A DNA stretch of 64,000 nt from Solicoccozyma terricola (GCA_001600875.1 BCLD01000001.1:232724-296723); one strand, 5' to 3'. Positions 26,119 through 38,767 are shown, numbered from the stretch's first letter. Notes: a model not told the origin generated them from the sequence alone. Program-made: numbers and translations.

Positions 26119-27355
26119 TTAGTAGAGTCGTTGAGGCTTGCCCATGGTGCTCTTGATGTGAAGAGAACCGACGTTTTGCCATTGCTAAGAAAAGGAAAAA
26201 AGGAACGTAATTCAAGTCGACATCAGCATTCCCGGTCTGTAACTCATCACCGCCCCCTTCCCAAAATCAGACTCACCTTCTTGAGCAAGGAGACGAGGAA
26301 GTTGACAGCCAACATGGCGTTGGCGACGACTTGGTCCTCGTGCATGTCAACGTGACCGATAGCGACGGCGAGACAAAGAACCTCTGTAAACAGATGAACC
26401 AGGTCAGAGATCCGTTGTTTCGACGGCGTTCCAGGTGAAACTACTCACTCTTAAGCTGGAGCTTGATGGTGGACCTGACATCGATGACCTTTCGGGAAAG
26501 GTCCTCGGCGTGCTAAATTATTAAAAACGAGCCGTCAGTCGCGAATTACTCCTAAAAACGTTTTGATAAAAACCCCCCAAGACATAACAAAACTCACGGA
26601 GATACCGGTTGGGAATTTTCCAGCCTTGGAAAGACCTGGACCGAGCAGACGTGGGATCTGCTTGATCAAAGCCTCGGAAGCCATGAAGGCGTCGTATTTC
26701 TTAGCGAGCTTCTTGACCAATTTCTTGTTCTTGTTGAGCCTGCAAGTTAGGTGAACGATGATCAGCAAATGAAGGGTTGGAGATACAACCCCTGGAGAAA
26801 TGGGAAAAACTTACTTCTTCAAGTCATCGACGGTCATGTACTCGAGCTCGATCTGCTTGGCACGATCGACATCGAGAGCATCGGCAAGAATGCAGATGGA
26901 CATACGAGGACGGGGAACGTGGGGAAGCTTGACGGTACCAGACTAAATCGGGGAACGAAGGGGGAAATTCGTTGGGTATTAGACTCTGCCGTCGCACTCC
27001 ATACTCGGGAGAGAACCACAACTCACGAAACGCTTGTCACGTTGAGGGTCGTAGTTCTTGAGACCGATTTGGAGCTCGATGGTCTCGACGAAGTTACGCT
27101 TCTTACCGACTCCGGCAGCCTGTCCCTCGAGGGAAGACTCGTGGAGGACGGTCTTGACCATGGATCGCACGCCTGAGGCTTGGAGTTTCCTGAGCAGCAA
27201 AGAAAGGAGGAGAAAAAATTGTTTTAGAAAACGGTAAATGCTGACGGTGTTTCCGGACGGATCTCCGGATGGATCTCATGGACGACGGGGCGGGTGGAGT
27301 AGGTACCACGACCTAGTAGTCGTCCATGAGATCCGTTATCCCACACTCACGACAT
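26119..27355 (-). CDS. RPL10A: 60S ribosomal protein L1/L10A (uL1)
   Basis: L1-stalk protein that helps tRNA leave the ribosome. It starts [21 protein letters not shown] with an intron inside or after codon 2 (27191 to about 27349). It continues [141 protein letters not shown] and ends [10 protein letters not shown]. About 217 residues, normal for the family. Six or more introns of 50-150 bp. Confidence 0.95.
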
Positions 27356-27681
27356 GGTGACTTGAGGATACCTTGATGATGGTTGAAGAGACGGAAGAGG
27401 TGAGGCAGTCGGCGATATCTGGCTCTTTTTCGCCCAGACGACCGAATAAGACCACGTGATCGAAATTTGGCCCAAATTGTTGGAACCCACCGATGTTCTC
27501 ACGGTGACTACTATCACTCTTCCCAGGGGACAGTTTGACACGTCACCGTCGACGCCCACCCACCCCCCACCCCCGTGCGGGGATCATATACCATGCTCCC
27601 GGGTCGATTCAAGACTTGTTCGGTGTTCAGCATCGATTATACACCAGTAATCAACAAACAGCTAAGCAGTGCTAGTCATCT
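27356..27681. other. RPL10A promoter side, up to the gap
   Basis: Contains the RPL10A promoter and whatever precedes the assembly gap. A 64-codon plus-strand frame (27456-27650) shows no recognisable domain and may be chance. Confidence 0.4.
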
Positions 27682-27903
27682 NNNNNNNNNNNNNNNNNNN
27701 NNNNNNNNNNNNNNNNNNNNNNNNNNNNNNNNNNNNNNNNNNNNNNNNNNNNNNNNNNNNNNNNNNNNNNNNNNNNNNNNNNNNNNNNNNNNNNNNNNNN
27801 NNNNNNNNNNNNNNNNNNNNNNNNNNNNNNNNNNNNNNNNNNNNNNNNNNNNNNNNNNNNNNNNNNNNNNNNNNNNNNNNNNNNNNNNNNNNNNNNNNNN
27901 NNN
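27682..27903. other. Assembly gap (222 N)
   Basis: Run of unknown bases. It probably hides the promoter, and possibly the first codons, of the F-box-type gene that begins immediately to the right. Confidence 0.99.
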
Positions 27904-27938
27904 CTACCCTACCACGCTCTCCGCCATCACTCGGCAAC

Positions 27939-29588
27939 ATGCCAGAAGAAATCCTCTGCCACATCGTTTCCTCCCTCCTTCCACTCAAATGGTATTCCCT
28001 CGCTACTCTCTTCTCCCTCTCACGTACAAACTCGTATCTTCGAAAATGGTTGATGGAGGATGATTCATTATGGCATCTTGCTTTACTAGGTAGAGGAATG
28101 GGTAGACCTTTACATACTATTCCGGGTTATCATGAGGTTGAGAATGCACAAGATGAAGAAACATTGGGATATGAAGGTGGTGTTCAAGCTATAGCCGCTA
28201 TGAATGGTGGAACTCAATTACAAATGTTGAGTTTGAATCACCTCATTCAAGCTCAATCTCAAGCTAGAGTTGCTAGGGATAATGCGGAGAGAGCGAAGAA
28301 TGGTTCACAGACGGATGTTGGTGTAGGCGATTCAGTCAAGCATACCGTCGGCCACCACTCCGTCTCGACCGCTCACCAAACAGCAACAGCAACATCGTCA
28401 ACATCACCATCAACATCAACATCAACATCAACATCCACAGCCCGCCGTCGTCCAACAACCTCATATCGAGATCTCGCTCTACAGATATACATCCACGAAT
28501 CCAAATGTCTTCATTGTAAAGTCGGAGATAGTAAACTATCACACTTCTACATGACTGATATTGAGATGAATCTTCCAGCTCAAAGAGCTGGAGTATCTTC
28601 TTCGATATTAAGTATCATGAGTGAATTACCAGGTGGAAGTGGTTGGGGGAAAAGGAAAGTTGTTAAAGGGCATTTTGAAAGAGTTGTTACGCCAGATGAG
28701 GCTAGCAAGTTGGCAGTGAGTGGAATTAGAATCGAGGAAGGGAGGGGGGGCGGGGAGAAGCCCGTTCTTTAAACAAAGAGCTGAAATCCATTCGATTGTT
28801 CCTTCCTTCCTTCCTTCCTTCCTCCTTTTCATTCTTCTTCTTCACAGGTCCGCACTGTCAAATTCTTCTCTGGCTACGAATTCTTCGGTTTTTGTTCCTC
28901 AACATTACCTATCCGAATCTCCAACAAATCCGAACCACTCACCACACCTCCCCTTGCTCGAATTGAAGTTTTAGTATTTGTGCCTTGTCGAATCTCATAC
29001 GTTTATTCGGCAACTAGCTCGTTTCCAATAGAACAAATGTTTCCGGATGTCATGTTGATAGGATCGTATGTAGTTGAGAATTGGGGTGGTATTACACTTG
29101 GGGATTGGCAGTATGGGTTTGAAAGATGGTGAGTTTGTTTTACATGGTGCTGAACGTGGGGGGTGGGGGGTGGGGGGTTGGAGTGGGTGGGCCAATGCTG
29201 ATTGATGGTATACCATCACGTATCACGATAGGATCGAACAACCAATGACAGAACAAGAAGCGGCGAATTTTGAAGCTCGAGGTATACACGGTGCAGATAG
29301 GGGTAAATCAAGTACCCGTGTATCGCTGATCCCACCTTCATAGTGAGTGTTTGGGAGAAAACGTGGTGGATTGTTTTTAGTTTTTCAAGGGGTCGGAAGT
29401 TCCTGTTTTGCCATCGCACACGCACGACTGACTGCCGTGATTTCTTGGAATAAACTCTACACAGCACCGCGCGGTACCGATTTGATAATAAGACATACGA
29501 TGCTGCTGATGTGAGACCGTTAGGAAGTCGTGTAGAAGCTGGCCGTGCTGTTGTGCTACTAGGGGACCGACAGACCGCTCAGAGTTGA
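27939..29588 (+). CDS. F-box-type protein
   Basis: Likely substrate receptor of an SCF ubiquitin ligase. The N-terminal MPEEILCHIVSSLLPLKWYSLATLFSLSRTNSYL followed by W and DDSLWHLALL matches an F-box. A Ser/Thr repeat from an ACATCA tract (about 28396-28440) separates it from a region with CLHCKVGDSKLSHF. After the intron at 28717-28847 the protein continues VRTVKFFSGYEFF, YVVENWGGITLGDWQYGFERW, a further short exon with EQPMTEQEAANFEARG, and the last exon to the stop at 29588. Because F-box motifs often start a few residues in, the true start may lie in the assembly gap just upstream. The C-terminal domain is not one I recognise. Confidence 0.65.
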
Positions 29589-29869
29589 CCTGGAGCATGA
29601 ATAGTTGGATGGTATGGGTTGCCCCCGCGTGACATCGCATTCCCGGCATGATTGCCTAGAAATAGAAATAGAACCGCGTCATGGGCACGTGTGGGACGGG
29701 TGGTGGACGGAGGGACGATCATCCAGAACACACACACTCACAACCAACCACCTTGGACCCGCGGCATACTCACATTCCCAACATCATCCACCACAACTCT
29801 GACCACCCTCCAACCACCCTCCATCCATACCACTCACACAACTATCCACACCCCTCTCGTACCTCCATC

Positions 29870-32800
29870 ATGGGTCTCCTAGGTGCGGTTTCAAGCTCAG
29901 GTATCGATCTCCTCGATGGCTCAGGAAATCGAGAGCATTTCGAGCAGTCAACGATTTACGGTAGTACATTTGCAGCTGAAGAGATTCCAAAGGTGAGTTG
30001 ATTGGAGGGGGGTTTTTATTGGCGGGTAGAATGTAGAGTTGTGCAGAATACTTGGTATTGACGGTTGGGATTTTCCATGTTCTCTCTCTCTCTCTCTCTC
30101 TCTCTCACCTTTTTTCCCGCGCTAGTTTGAAATGTGTGAAGACGCTTGTCCAGCTGATACTGTTTACCAACTCATCAAGGATGAACTTGATGTGAGTTCT
30201 CCTCCTGAAGAAAAACTATTCCATGATTCTCTCCGGGTTCTCCGAGGCTCCCACAACTGAGACGAGTTTTTAATCCTTCCAGCTCGACGGTACACCAGCA
30301 TTGAACCTCGGTGAGTCCATTGCATCCGCCCTTGAATAACATCGCTGATGGATGGGATTGGGGGGAACAAACTTCTTTTTCCGATATTGATCGAATTAGC
30401 TTCGTTCGTTACTACTTATATGGAACCGCAGGCTGAACAACTCATGAAGGAAAACATGGCCAAGGTGAGAGAATCAATCAACTTGTTTGTTGAAAAAGTA
30501 CCAATCCGGATCTTTCGTACTGACTTGATATCCATTGATCCCCCATTCCTTCATATCCTTCCTCTCCATGTTCTAGAACTTCATCGAGTAATTACCACTT
30601 TCAGACTCCTATCTTTCCCTTCGTTTTCCCTTAATACTAAGACCCCTCTCCTGCTCCTGCCTCCTGCCTCTATCCACTTCTCTACCAGCTACGAAGAATA
30701 CGGATCCACCGTCGAAATTCATAATCGCTGCGTCAACATCATCGCTCGTTTATTCCACGCTCCCGTTTCCTCTGAATCAGATGCTTTAGGTGTAAGTACC
30801 ATCGGTTCAAGTGAAGCTATCATCTTGGCTACACTCGCTATGAAAAGGAGATGGCAAAATAAAAGGAAAGCAGAGGGGAAACCTTGGGATAAACCGAATT
30901 TGATCATGAATTCGGCAGTTCAAGTTTGTGAGTTGATCTCCTTTCCCCCGGGGGGGGGGGGGGGCTATGATTGTTGTATTGCTGATACTCAAGTATTCGG
31001 TCGGTGAAAAATCTCAGGTTGGGAGAAAGCGACCAAGTAGGTCCTTTTTTTCATTTTCTGTTCCTGTATTCCCGTCTTTCACCTTTCGAAACGGTTGACT
31101 CATTCCATGTTGTTTTATCACCCCTCGCACAGGTATCTTGAGATCGAAGACAAGTACTGCTACTGTACCGAAGACAGATACGTCATCGATCCGAAAGAGG
31201 TGAGTGTCCCATGAGGATGAGAGCAAAAAAACGAATGAAGGATGGTGGTTGATCGGATAATTGTGACCAAAAAAAAAGGCCGTTGATCTCGTCGATGAGA
31301 ACACAATTGGTATCGTTGGTATTCTCGGTGAGTACGCGGTCCGGGTGGTACCGTTAATAGAGTGGTACTGATTTCATTTGCATCATTTAGGAACGACCTA
31401 TGTATGTCAAGTTGCATTCACGATAACCCGTGCATGCTTGGCTGACCTTTTCTTGGTATTACACATCCACACTAGACCGGCGAATACGGTGAGTACCTTA
31501 TCCCACTCCGGATCTCCAAAAAATTCACCCATAACATACATACATCACACAGAGGATATCAAAGAGCTCAACAGGTTACTCGACATCAAGGAGAAGGAAA
31601 CAGGTCTCGACGTCAAGATTCACGTCGATGCTGCTAGTGGTGGATTCGTAGCCCCGTTCGTCGTTCCTGACCTCGAATGGGATTTCAGGATTCGTGAGTG
31701 GCCTTTTTTAAGTTCTGGTGCGATTATGAATGAGCGGAAATTTGTTCTGATGGGGTTCTGTCTTTTCCGAAAACAGCTCGTGTCGTCTCCATCAACACGT
31801 CTGGACACAAGTAAGCCTCTTCGTATGGCTACATTTGAGCATTTCATTAACCTGCCCCTTGGTATAGGTACGGTCTCACTTACGCTGGGTAAGCCACCTG
31901 AATTTCGCGTTGTCTCCCCCTCCTTTCCTCATATGGACCCGTTTTCAGTGTCGGCTGGGCGATCTGGAGGTCCAAGGAGTACTTGCCAGAGGAGTTGGTC
32001 TTCCACGTACGCTGTTTTCGGCGTTGCAAAAGTGACCCTCGGCTAACCTGTCCGGGTTCTCCAGGTCAACTACCTCGGTAGCGACCAGGTGTGTTCTATG
32101 ATCACGTTCTGCCGCTAGGATGTTGCTAATTTCCTTTGGTTCTTCCAAGGCGTCTTTCACGCTCAATTTCTCCAAGTCGGCCGTTCAAGTCATCGGTCAA
32201 TACTACGGTATGTTAGACCACCATTCAATCGGTTAAGAAAACCCACTAAACAAGTCCAATAATCACAGTCCTTGTCCGCAATGGTAAATCAGGTTTCCGT
32301 GCGATCATGAACAGTGTTACTGCGACGGCGGACTTCCTCTCTGGCCAACTCGCCCAAACCGGGCGCTTCACCATAATGTCTCCAGGCGGCGGCAAGAGTT
32401 TACCACTCGTCGCCTTCAGGCTCAAGGACAAGGTGCACTATGATGAGGTGAGCTTTGAGTTTCAAAGCGATCGCGAATACTTTGCTTATATGTTTCCTGC
32501 GTGTCTCTAGTTCGCCATCGCGGCCAAACTTAGAGAAAGGGGTTGGATCATTCCCGTGAGTGTATCAGACCTTCAGGAAATCGCCGCCGGTCACGCTTAT
32601 ATCATCCCGTATATCACAGGCATATACGTTAGTTCGCGATTCCATCGGTCGAGGGAATGCCGGACTGATGACCGTTTGAAAATCGCAGAATGGCCCCTCA
32701 CGCCGAGAAGATGAAGTTACTCAGGGTCACTTGCCGAATGGACTTTAGTGTGAGACTTCTCCCATGGCCTCTGATTCAACGGACATTCAGCTGATTTTTG

Positions 32801-33112
32801 ACCTGACCGACCAATGCAGAGATCCCGATGTTTTGCTCGTAAGTTCACCCCCCCCCCCCCCCAACCTCCGCGCGCGATGCACCCGCAGGTCGCTAGAAAC
32901 AAACTCTAACCTGTCACCTCGTCTCAGTCATCCATGACATCGTTCACACTGTCGCGTACCTCGACTCGCTGAGTAAACCAAGTGTGGATGCGTTGTTGCA
33001 GAACCATCACGAGACCCACAGGGCCAAACACCATTTCAGACATGGTATCAGGCATGGCAACGACAAGCACAACCTTCAGGGTAAGACCGGGAAGACTCAC
33101 GCTGTGTGCTAA
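29870..33112 (+). CDS. GAD1: Glutamate decarboxylase
   Basis: PLP enzyme converting glutamate to GABA and CO2 (GABA shunt, acid and oxidative stress). Landmarks: [135 protein letters not shown] and the PLP-lysine block INTSGHKYGLTYAGVGW. Then come [44 protein letters not shown], and a His-rich tail ending KTHAVC. The start at 29870 gives [17 protein letters not shown]. The gene is broken into about 18 exons, some only a few codons long. Two introns carry G/C homopolymers (30950-30964 and 32848-32862). Confidence 0.93.
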
Positions 33113-33403
33113 GTGCTCGATCTCCCAAGGTTCGTTCGAGTTCGCGTTCCGGGTCTCCTTCAGCACAAAAAAATTGGCCAATATGTAATACAAAGTGGTC
33201 GACTGATCAAGTGATGATGTGATATTGCGACGGGCTCAACTCAATCCCCACTTGAACGTTTCAGCCATGCTGAAACTGCAGGCGCTAATGTTTGTTATCT
33301 TTGTTGGACTAAAAAACCTCTATATCATATCCCGAAGGCAGCGAAGAAACACGTTTCGAACGCAAGAAAAGAACTCCAGCTTGCAAACTACATTCGACCC
33401 TCC

Positions 33404-35162
33404 TCACATCGCAGACTTGTTCCGCGCCGCGGCTTCCTCGGCCAACTTCGTCGCTTCATGAACGTCCTTGTGGGATTCTATCCACTTGAACGCCGTGTTG
33501 GGGTAGTTGACCTGTTAGAAGAAAGACACCGTTCAGTATATGAACAGGTCGTCGCTACCATTCCTCCCACCGGTTCTGCCTCACCTTTTTAGCAGCAGCT
33601 GCATCCGCAAACCAAAATACCAAACCGGGGGACGCCGGGCGAACCCTAGAGCACGGCAGACCCTCCTCAGGCTCATCCAGAACTGAATGTAGCATATCCT
33701 GCTTGGATTCTCCGCTAACAACGAATGCAACTCGGTAAGCGTGGTTGATAACCGGGTATGTGAATGTGATTCTCTTCGCTGGTGGTTTTGGTGAGTCATC
33801 CAAGTACGCAACCCAACGATCCGATTCCGATAAGAGTTCATGTCCAGGGAAAAGGGAACATGTATGTCCATCTGGACCCATTCCAAGGAGGATCAGATCG
33901 AATACTGGGAACCTAGCTGCATTCATCTGAGCGAATGATTGAATGAGTTGTTTTTCATATTCATCGGCGAGTTCATCAAGGTCGTCGAGGAGAGATTGGT
34001 CGATGGTATGGATTTGAGAGCGGGGAATTGGTACGTGGGAGAGGAAAGCTTCGTTGCAAGCTCGGAAGTTGGAATCTGCGTGATCGAGAGGGACGACTCG
34101 TTCGTCGCAGAAGTAAATCTCCCTGTGCGAGTGCGAGCAGAGATAGTCGGGCAAAAGTCAGCGTTCATTTTTCGCCTAGGCTTAAAAACATCATCCGAAA
34201 ACACAAAATTCCATCTGCTTTCCCACCACTCGACACCTCGCCATCACGCCGTTCCCCACGATTAGTTCCGATACGAAGACTTCTCCAGGAGCATCCGGTC
34301 GAAAGAACTCGATATCGTCACGTGACATATCAGATATACCACTTGCATGCGAACAAGCTTGCAACCGCGCAATGACGTTTAGTTTGTTCGCATGCAACCG
34401 CGCAATGACGTTCATCAGGAGTCCATTTACACACCCATGACTGTGTATCCTTTCATAACGTTGTCTAGAGAGTTAGAATGTCGCTTTTTCTGTTCTCATT
34501 TATCCAATGAGTTCGATCAAGAAACGATAGCTGCCCTTGAGATGATAGGGAATGTTCCAGATTGATTCCGGGACATAAATCGTGTTGATGACATTGTATC
34601 AATCGTTATCGGGTATCAGTCTGTTCCACCATCAGAACTCCTCTTGTAGGTAATCGTTGATCAAGACTGAAATCCTTTCCATGGAGGGCTGAACGATTAC
34701 GTGTAGACAAGACCAAAACGTTGTAGGTCTAGGAAGAAGATGTGGATCTCGCTAGTGCCAACATGGGGTGACTAGCACTTCGAGAGTGAACGCTCACACA
34801 CACCATGCAAGGAGCCAGTCAAGGACCTGCATCGAGGGTCCACTGTAGACTCCAATCTTAATCTGCCGGACCGACGAACCCATATACCGACATCTCCACT
34901 CCAGACTGAGACAGTACTCAGACCACTCCATCGACCACTCAACTTTCCAAACTCACCATTTATCCCACTGTACGCCCTCTTGTCCGACAAGACCCTTCAA
35001 GTTATTTGGCAAACTACCACCACTCAACGCGAGTGTGAATTTTCCCCTCTTCTCGATAGCATCCTTCTGTGCCTTGATGACGAAATTTGCGAGTGACGAT
35101 ACGAGGTTCTCTGTGGTAGGGAAGGAGTAGAGGACGGGGGGAGCTGGTGGTTGTGGTGGCAT
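33404..35162 (-). CDS. SOL: 6-phosphogluconolactonase
   Basis: Second step of the oxidative pentose-phosphate pathway: hydrolyses 6-phosphogluconolactone to 6-phosphogluconate. Exon 1 (34957-35162) has the start [20 protein letters not shown] and the phosphate-binding [12 protein letters not shown]. Exon 2, from 34122, gives [40 protein letters not shown] and [14 protein letters not shown]. The last exon gives [19 protein letters not shown] and ends at 33404. Lengths and motifs are complete. The odd part is the first intron, 34123-34956, 834 bp, more than ten times the usual intron size here, although both ends (GTGAG and CACAG) and the frame (TGG split 2/1) fit well. Confidence 0.93.
34345..34412. 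repeat. Direct and inverted repeat inside long intron
   Basis: GCAACCGCGCAATGACGTT occurs at 34361-34379 and again at 34394-34412. The 12-mer GCATGCGAACAA (34345-34356) is the exact reverse complement of 34384-34395, giving a 12-bp stem around the first copy. All lies in the 834-bp intron of the 6-phosphogluconolactonase gene. Confidence 0.85.
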
Positions 35163-35495
35163 TGTGAGGATGGTATATGTATGGATTGATTGATGTTGCA
35201 GCGTGATGGATGGAAAAGTAAGGGAGATGACGATATTGACTGATGTCACCGAATCCCGTTGGGGGTGGCGGCTTATCAATCCTGGCAGGGAAGGAAATTA
35301 TGACGTGGTGCCCTGTGGAGGTGACCCTTATCAATCCTGACGAAGAAGGGACAGGTCAATGTATGACGTGGCATCCAATCCCCGGTCATCGACCCCCGTT
35401 GCTCAAGTCCCCCTGGGAGGGGATTTTCTCATAGCTTGAGTACAGCTGAACCCCTCCGATCCACCTTCCCCACCTTCCCCACCTCCTCGCACACC
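35163..35495. promoter_or_regulatory. Divergent promoter region 6PGL / RPA43
   Basis: 333 bp between divergent starts. It contains a near repeat: TTATCAATCCTGGCAGGGAAGG (about 35272) and TTATCAATCCTGACGAAGAAGG (about 35328), each followed by a TATGACGTGG box (35298 and 35362). The TGACGTGG core resembles a CRE/bZIP site and occurs twice in the same orientation. Confidence 0.5.
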
Positions 35496-36930
35496 ATGTT
35501 ATCTCCTGTTCATCTCTCCACCACCTCTCTCCTCGATACACCATCATCCCACTCTGCTAAAAAGATCAAAAAATCAAAAACTAGACATGACGCGGATATC
35601 ACCTCTGAAGCAGGTCCTTCCACTCCGAAGAAACACAGACGGAAATCCGTCGTTGCACCTACGGTGACCAAGAGAGAAACCAATGATCTGGGTGATTCAC
35701 CATTTTTGAAGATCGAGAGCAAGATTAGACTGTCTATCGCGCCGGTGTTTGGAGGTGATTTTGATAAGGGAGCGAGGGAGATGTTGGATAGTTTGATTAT
35801 GAGGTGAGTTGAGAGAGAGACAGAAAAGCGGTAGTCGAATGAGGTGGTTGGAGGTTGTTGAACCGGCGGATACATGATGGGCTTTTTACTGATGCAGCGA
35901 CATTTTTTACCCTCGTTCACAGATATTCACCTTCCCTATCATCCGTCCTCTTATCTTATTCCAACCTGGAATTTCTGGATCCCACTTCTTCCGCATTAAT
36001 ACTAAACGACAACCCATTCACAATCGTAGAATGCGGATTCCAAGGTGTCGTTTGGAAACCTGAGATCGGAATGAAATTGATCGGTACCCATTCACTCTCT
36101 TCACCATCTCACATTTCTCTCCTTTTATACAAGACATTCAACGTCTCCATCCCAATTTCCCATATCCCATCAGAGCAATACCAATTCAACCCTTCATTAC
36201 CTTCGTCGAAGCGAGAATTCTCGCCATTCTCGGATGAAGAAGATGATTCGGATTCAGAAAGGGGAACAGAGGATGGAGAGGTTGAAATGGGGAGATGGGT
36301 TGATAAAAGGACGGGGAAGGTAGTAGGTGACGATGAAGGTGTTTTGTTCACGGTTGTTAGGTGAGTCTGTCCGGGTTCAAGTGGAGGATTCAGATAATGT
36401 CGGAAGGAATTGACCATTTGGCCCGTCTGCTCAGCTTGCAAATTTCAAACCAGATGATATCATTGGCTGGTTCTCTGCTGGCTGATCCTGCAAAGCCGAG
36501 AGATGACGTCTCATCTCATGTCGCTCTAGTAGCTGGAAATATCAATACGGAAACGCCGACACCGACTATCACTTCGCAGAAAAGGAAAGAGAAGAAAGAA
36601 AAGAGGAAGAGCGGTGTCGCATCAACACATCAACCCGCAGCTGATGCGGAAATCATCACCGAAGCAACAGCTCAAGCTGAAAAGGAGAATCTACGACGCG
36701 AAAAGAAAGCAGCGAAGAGACTCGCACAACAAGCCGCTATTGTAGCTGGTGGGTTGACAGACGACAAGAGCGACGATCAACCTGAACAACCACCTGCTTC
36801 TCAAGCGGATTCTATCCCTACTGGTGGTCCGGACGATGCATCGGGCAAGAAACACAAGAAGCGCAAGGCGGACACCGGAGATAATGAAGGGGAACATAAG
36901 AAGAGGAAGAAGGATAGTGCGGTTTTGTAA
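35496..36930 (+). CDS. RPA43: RNA polymerase I subunit RPA43
   Basis: Stalk subunit of RNA polymerase I (rRNA synthesis), contacting Rrn3. The basic Ser-rich leader (SAKKIKKSKTRHD, KKHRRKSVV) is followed by the Rpb7-N-like domain: KIESKIRLSIAPVFGGDF, MLDSLIMR, then after an intron YSPSLSSVLLSYSNLEFLD and NPFTIVECGFQGVVWKPEIGMKLIG. The OB-fold part is HISLLLYKTFNVSIPISHIP, interrupted by an acidic loop (DEEDDSDSERGTEDGE). After a second intron the protein ends in a long Lys/Glu/Ala-rich tail (KRKEKKEKRKS, KKHKKRKAD, HKKRKKDS). Two introns, at about 35803-35922 and 36361-36447. Confidence 0.9.
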
Positions 36931-37031
36931 AATATGGTGGTTACCTAGTCTCATATACATCTGGGATTCGGGTTCGTTACTGTGTTTCGTCATCTTTCGT
37001 TACATTAGATCATGATTGCCTCCTGCCCTTT

Positions 37032-38649
37032 TCATCTTGACCCTCTCGGTTTCGCCTTATTAATCACCCCAGATCTCGACTCAAATCTCACTCTTGCTTT
37101 CTCCACTCTCTCCGCCGTCTTGGTTGCTTTCAGCTGTTTCTTCTCCTGTGTAACACTGGTAGGTACTCCCTCTGCACGCTGATGACGCTCGTGTTCTTGT
37201 CGAGCGAGAAACGATTGAACCGTGGTCGATACGCCCGAGTCGAGGTCGGACGTTGAAATTTCAGTAACGATGGTTGGGGAATTAATAAGGTGCATAGGAT
37301 GTTGATTCAGCGTTGGGTCTACCTCGGCCGGAGAGGAGATCAAATCGTCCAGCGTCCACTGTCCGAATTTTCCTTCTCGGAAGCTACGAAGTAGGAACGT
37401 CTGTGCTGTCTCTAGATCAGGTTGACCACCCGCTTTCAGAGCGCCTAAGCGTCTTGCTAGGGCGTCGAGAAGGACGTAGAGGGAATCGGTGGGCGTGGTG
37501 AACGAGCTGGGAAGAGGTAATTGGTTGAGGTATGATTCTGAACCGTGCGGGAATATACATTAACAGGTTGAAGGGTAGATATGACTGAGATTGATCGCCT
37601 CACCTCTTCCTCCCGTTTCCCAGTGCCGGATATTCAGCCGATACAGTAGGTAATCCGCAACAATCTCATCCTCAAACAAGCTCGCTTTGATGCCAGCTAA
37701 CGACCTCGTCCCGTATCAGCTGCATTCTTCGGTAACTCTGCAAATGCACCCCACATACCCGTCAAAGCCAACTTCAATCCGTTCTCTGCCCCCTGTTTCC
37801 CTTTACCAAGGTACGACACCATCACGCCAGGCGTGTCGTAAACGTAAACCGAGGGATCTTCGTGGACCTTGACGGTTCCAGTCAGACGTCGGGTGATCCC
37901 TGGTTCAGCACCAATACGGAATGCTTTGCCTGGTTGACGTAATGAAGGGTTGGAGCGTCAATCAGGATTGAATAGACACCGTGAGAGGAGAATCACCTTT
38001 ATGTACTCCAACCCGGCGAAGAGCATTCAATAGAGATGATTTCCCCACGTTCGGCATACCGACAACCAAGACCTTGAGATCTTTCATCATCTCGTCATCT
38101 GTGGTCTTGCCCATATCTGGGGCAGGAATGAGGATATGAACGGTCAACTTTCTTTGACCTAGCTTCGCGAATGAGAGTCAAACGTACCTACCAACTGCAT
38201 ACCGGAGTATGGAACGAACATCTCGATCTACTCGAGTGTCTGCAAAGAGGATATCTTGGTTGGCGTGCTTTGACATTGCCTTCCTCAGCGGCTGATTTGG
38301 TTTCACCGGAAAATAAGCTCGAATGATCTGCTGAATGTTACGCCACGCCCATTCCCGGACGCACCTGCTCGAATCTCTTCTCTGCCAAGTCCCTCTTCGT
38401 GTACACTACCAACTTCTTCTTCCTCCTCACTCCTCCAACGTCAACTCTCTTTCCCCAGACTCCTTCCAGCACCTCATCGAAAGCAGGATTCACACTCGTC
38501 AGTGGTAATCTAGCGTCTCTGGCTTCGATGACTAGGTCGACGTCCTTGAGCAGGCCTGGAAGCTCGCGGAGGGACCGAACCATATGGCCGGCAAACCATG
38601 AGGGAGTACGAGCTGGCAGTGGGAAGGTCAGACGAGGGAGGAGGGACAT
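37032..38649 (-). CDS. MTG1: Mitochondrial ribosome-assembly GTPase MTG1
   Basis: Circularly permuted GTPase of the YlqF/MTG1 family, acting on the mitochondrial large ribosomal subunit. Start at 38649 (MSLLPRLTFPLPARTPSWF). The entry motif WFAGHMVRSLRELPGLLKDVDLVIEARDARLP is followed by G4, here YTKRDLA: the usual N of NKxD is Thr. After introns come G1 VVGMPNVGKSSLLNALRRVGV, PGITRRLTG, and G3 YDTPGVMV. The order G4-G1-G3 confirms permutation. The C-terminal exon (37032 to about 37510) has a charged coil (KKQLKATKTAERVEKARVRFESR). The loss of Asn in G4 could weaken guanine specificity, but family function otherwise fits. The start is 119 bp from the divergent coiled-coil gene. Confidence 0.88.
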
Positions 38650-38767
38650 GTTGATGGTGGTGCACTCGAAGGCATCGAAGAAATGGTCCAAGAGGTCAGT
38701 CACAGAACATTTCAATCTTGGTGTGTCACGTGATGCGACGACTTGAAATCAAAACAACACGGGAATA

